NCBI GenBank assembly: GCA_021815065.1
Contig: JAKAHI010000075.1
Coordinates: forward strand, 1 to 6,620
DNA from: a bacterium
GTDB taxonomy: Bacteria; JAMCPX01
Length of the DNA stretch: 6,620 nucleotides
Reading direction: 5' to 3'
Shown here: piece after piece, positions 6,093 through 6,620 of the stretch
Layout: each line of letters opens with the position of its first letter
How positions within the stretch are numbered: position 1 is the first letter of the stretch
The notes under the pieces: model-generated
Told to the model about the DNA's origin: nothing
What the model saw: the letters and a program-made list of their open reading frames with translations, nothing else
Databases searched by the model: none
Program-made: the position numbers and the translations under genes

Positions 6093-6117
6093 AAAAATCT
6101 TATATGAACGATATGTT
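6088..6117 (+). promoter_or_regulatory. Promoter of the TetR-family gene
   Basis: A perfect -35 TTGACA (6088-6093) is followed after 18 bases by TATGTT (6112-6117, 4 of 6 to the -10). Initiation near 6124 would give a leader of about 46 bases carrying the AGGAG at 6158. This is the best promoter match in the window. Confidence 0.5.
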
Positions 6118-6139
6118 CTAATTATGAATTATAGTTCAT
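6103..6139. promoter_or_regulatory. Tandem operator-like sites, probably for the TetR regulator
   Basis: Two related dyads start 20 bases apart: TATGAACGATATGTTC (6103-6118), with core GAAC-N5-GTTC, and TATGAATTATAGTTCAT (6123-6139), with core ATGAA-N6-TTCAT. Each opens with TATGAA and contains GTTC. The 20-base period puts them on the same DNA face, and they cover the -10 and start point of the TetR promoter, as autorepressor sites do. The divergent dehydrogenase gene could be controlled from here too. Binding is inferred from symmetry and position. Confidence 0.5.
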
Positions 6140-6157
6140 TCGTGAGACAAAAGGGAC

Positions 6158-6162
6158 AGGAG
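6158..6162 (+). promoter_or_regulatory. Shine-Dalgarno that points to an AUA start for the TetR gene
   Basis: AGGAG ends 7 bases before ATA 6170, an ideal distance for initiation. No ATG, GTG or TTG in the TetR frame lies near it. It is the main evidence for the non-standard start. Confidence 0.55.
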
Positions 6163-6169
6163 ACATAAA

Positions 6170-6620
6170 ATAACCAACTTAAGCCGGAAGGAAAGAGACA
6201 GGCAGCTGCGCAGAACCGACATATTTAATGCGGCGGAGCATCTGTTTGCCTTAAAAGGATATCATAAGACGACCATAAAGGATATCGCTCAAGAAGCGCA
6301 GTATGCCGTCGGCACGGTATATTTGCATTTTAAAGACAAGGATACCCTTTACTTTGCCTTATTTAAGGAAAAGATAAAAGGTTTGTTGTCCAAAATCAAT
6401 GAAGAAAAGCCAGGGCAGCCCCGGGATGCGAGAAGCAAGCTGAAGCTTTTTGTAGAGGAAAGCTCCACCTTTTTCATGGAGAATCAGGATTTCCTCAGGA
6501 TATTCAGCTCGGAAGAAGACAGGCTGCTGGTAGAAAAAAAACTCTTAAAGAGTTCTACCGGCCGGCAGCTTCAGGAGTATATTACTCTGCTCATTATACA
6601 GGCGCAGGAAGAACGTGTCA
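6170..6620 (+). CDS. TetR-family transcriptional regulator, probable AUA start, 3' end outside window
   Basis: About 150 residues are in the window; the protein would normally be near 190-210. After a short basic lead (TNLSRKERDRQLRR) comes the TetR DNA-binding domain: helix 1 IFNAAEHLFALKGYHKTT (18-35), then IKDIAQEAQ and the recognition part VGTVYLHFKDKDTLY (47-61). The ligand-binding helical half begins near residue 65 and continues off the edge. The frame is open from a TGA at 6143-6145, yet has no ATG, GTG or TTG until TTG 6323, which would delete the helix-turn-helix. The family's usual 'M..LSRKERE' opening aligns with ATA at 6170, which has AGGAG 7 bases upstream. It is either a true AUA start or a G-to-A change in ATG. 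Divergence from the acyl-CoA dehydrogenase and the operator-like repeats suggest an acyl-CoA-responsive repressor of that gene and of itself; the ligand is inferred only from context. Confidence 0.85.
   Translation, partial: MTNLSRKERDRQLRRTDIFNAAEHLFALKGYHKTTIKDIAQEAQYAVGTVYLHFKDKDTLYFALFKEKIKGLLSKINEEKPGQPRDARSKLKLFVEESSTFFMENQDFLRIFSSEEDRLLVEKKLLKSSTGRQLQEYITLLIIQAQEERV

Noticed and set aside
6124..6168. Mini-ORF MNYSSFVRQKGQET ending 2 bases before ATA 6170, as a leader peptide
   Set aside because: Its ATG lies at the predicted transcription start, with no ribosome site ahead of it; coupling to the TetR start is possible but unsupported.
1..6620. A new defence, mobile or RNA-based system
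   Set aside because: All long frames belong to known enzyme or regulator families; no CRISPR spacing, transposase, integrase, toxin-antitoxin pair or large structured non-coding stretch was seen.

Overview
This looks like a chromosomal segment from a free-living, Gram-negative-type bacterium of moderate GC content (roughly mid-to-high 40s percent by eye). The gene set is ispG (MEP isoprenoid pathway), a menG/ubiE quinone methyltransferase, an isovaleryl-type acyl-CoA dehydrogenase with a divergent TetR regulator, and three glycosyltransferases. That would suit an anaerobic or facultative fatty-acid-degrading lineage such as Desulfobacterota or Nitrospirota. This placement is a guess from gene content and protein style; no taxonomic marker in the window settles it.

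Layout. Positions 1-2750 (minus strand) form a compact three-gene unit read right to left: a family 2 glycosyltransferase, a family 4 glycosyltransferase that starts inside the stop of the first (ATGA overlap), and ispG, whose start lies 7 bases after the family 4 stop and which runs off the left edge. Positions 2751-2945 are a divergent intergenic region with weak promoter candidates both ways and a triple AGATT repeat. Positions 2946-3905 (plus) hold a second family 2 glycosyltransferase of the rhamnosyltransferase-like type. It converges, with a 10-base gap, on menG (3916-4590, minus). A 172-base gap with a REP-like palindrome separates menG from an acyl-CoA dehydrogenase (4763-5911, minus). 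A 257-base divergent control region follows (5912-6168 or so), and then a TetR-family regulator (plus) that runs off the right edge.

How the genes may work together. The two minus-strand glycosyltransferases probably share one mRNA and act on a cell-surface or extracellular glycan. They are joined to ispG by position, and possibly separated from it by an internal promoter. IspG and MenG serve prenyl-quinone supply: IspG makes the isoprenoid precursor and MenG methylates the demethylquinone. The acyl-CoA dehydrogenase/TetR pair has the usual arrangement of a locally regulated acyl-CoA catabolic gene, and operator-like inverted repeats overlap the regulator's predicted promoter.

The most notable point is that the TetR reading frame has no ATG, GTG or TTG before its helix-turn-helix. 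Homology and a well-placed AGGAG both point to an AUA codon at 6170 as the start, or to a start codon lost by mutation. I found no CRISPR array, tRNA, rRNA, insertion sequence or clear new defence or mobile system.
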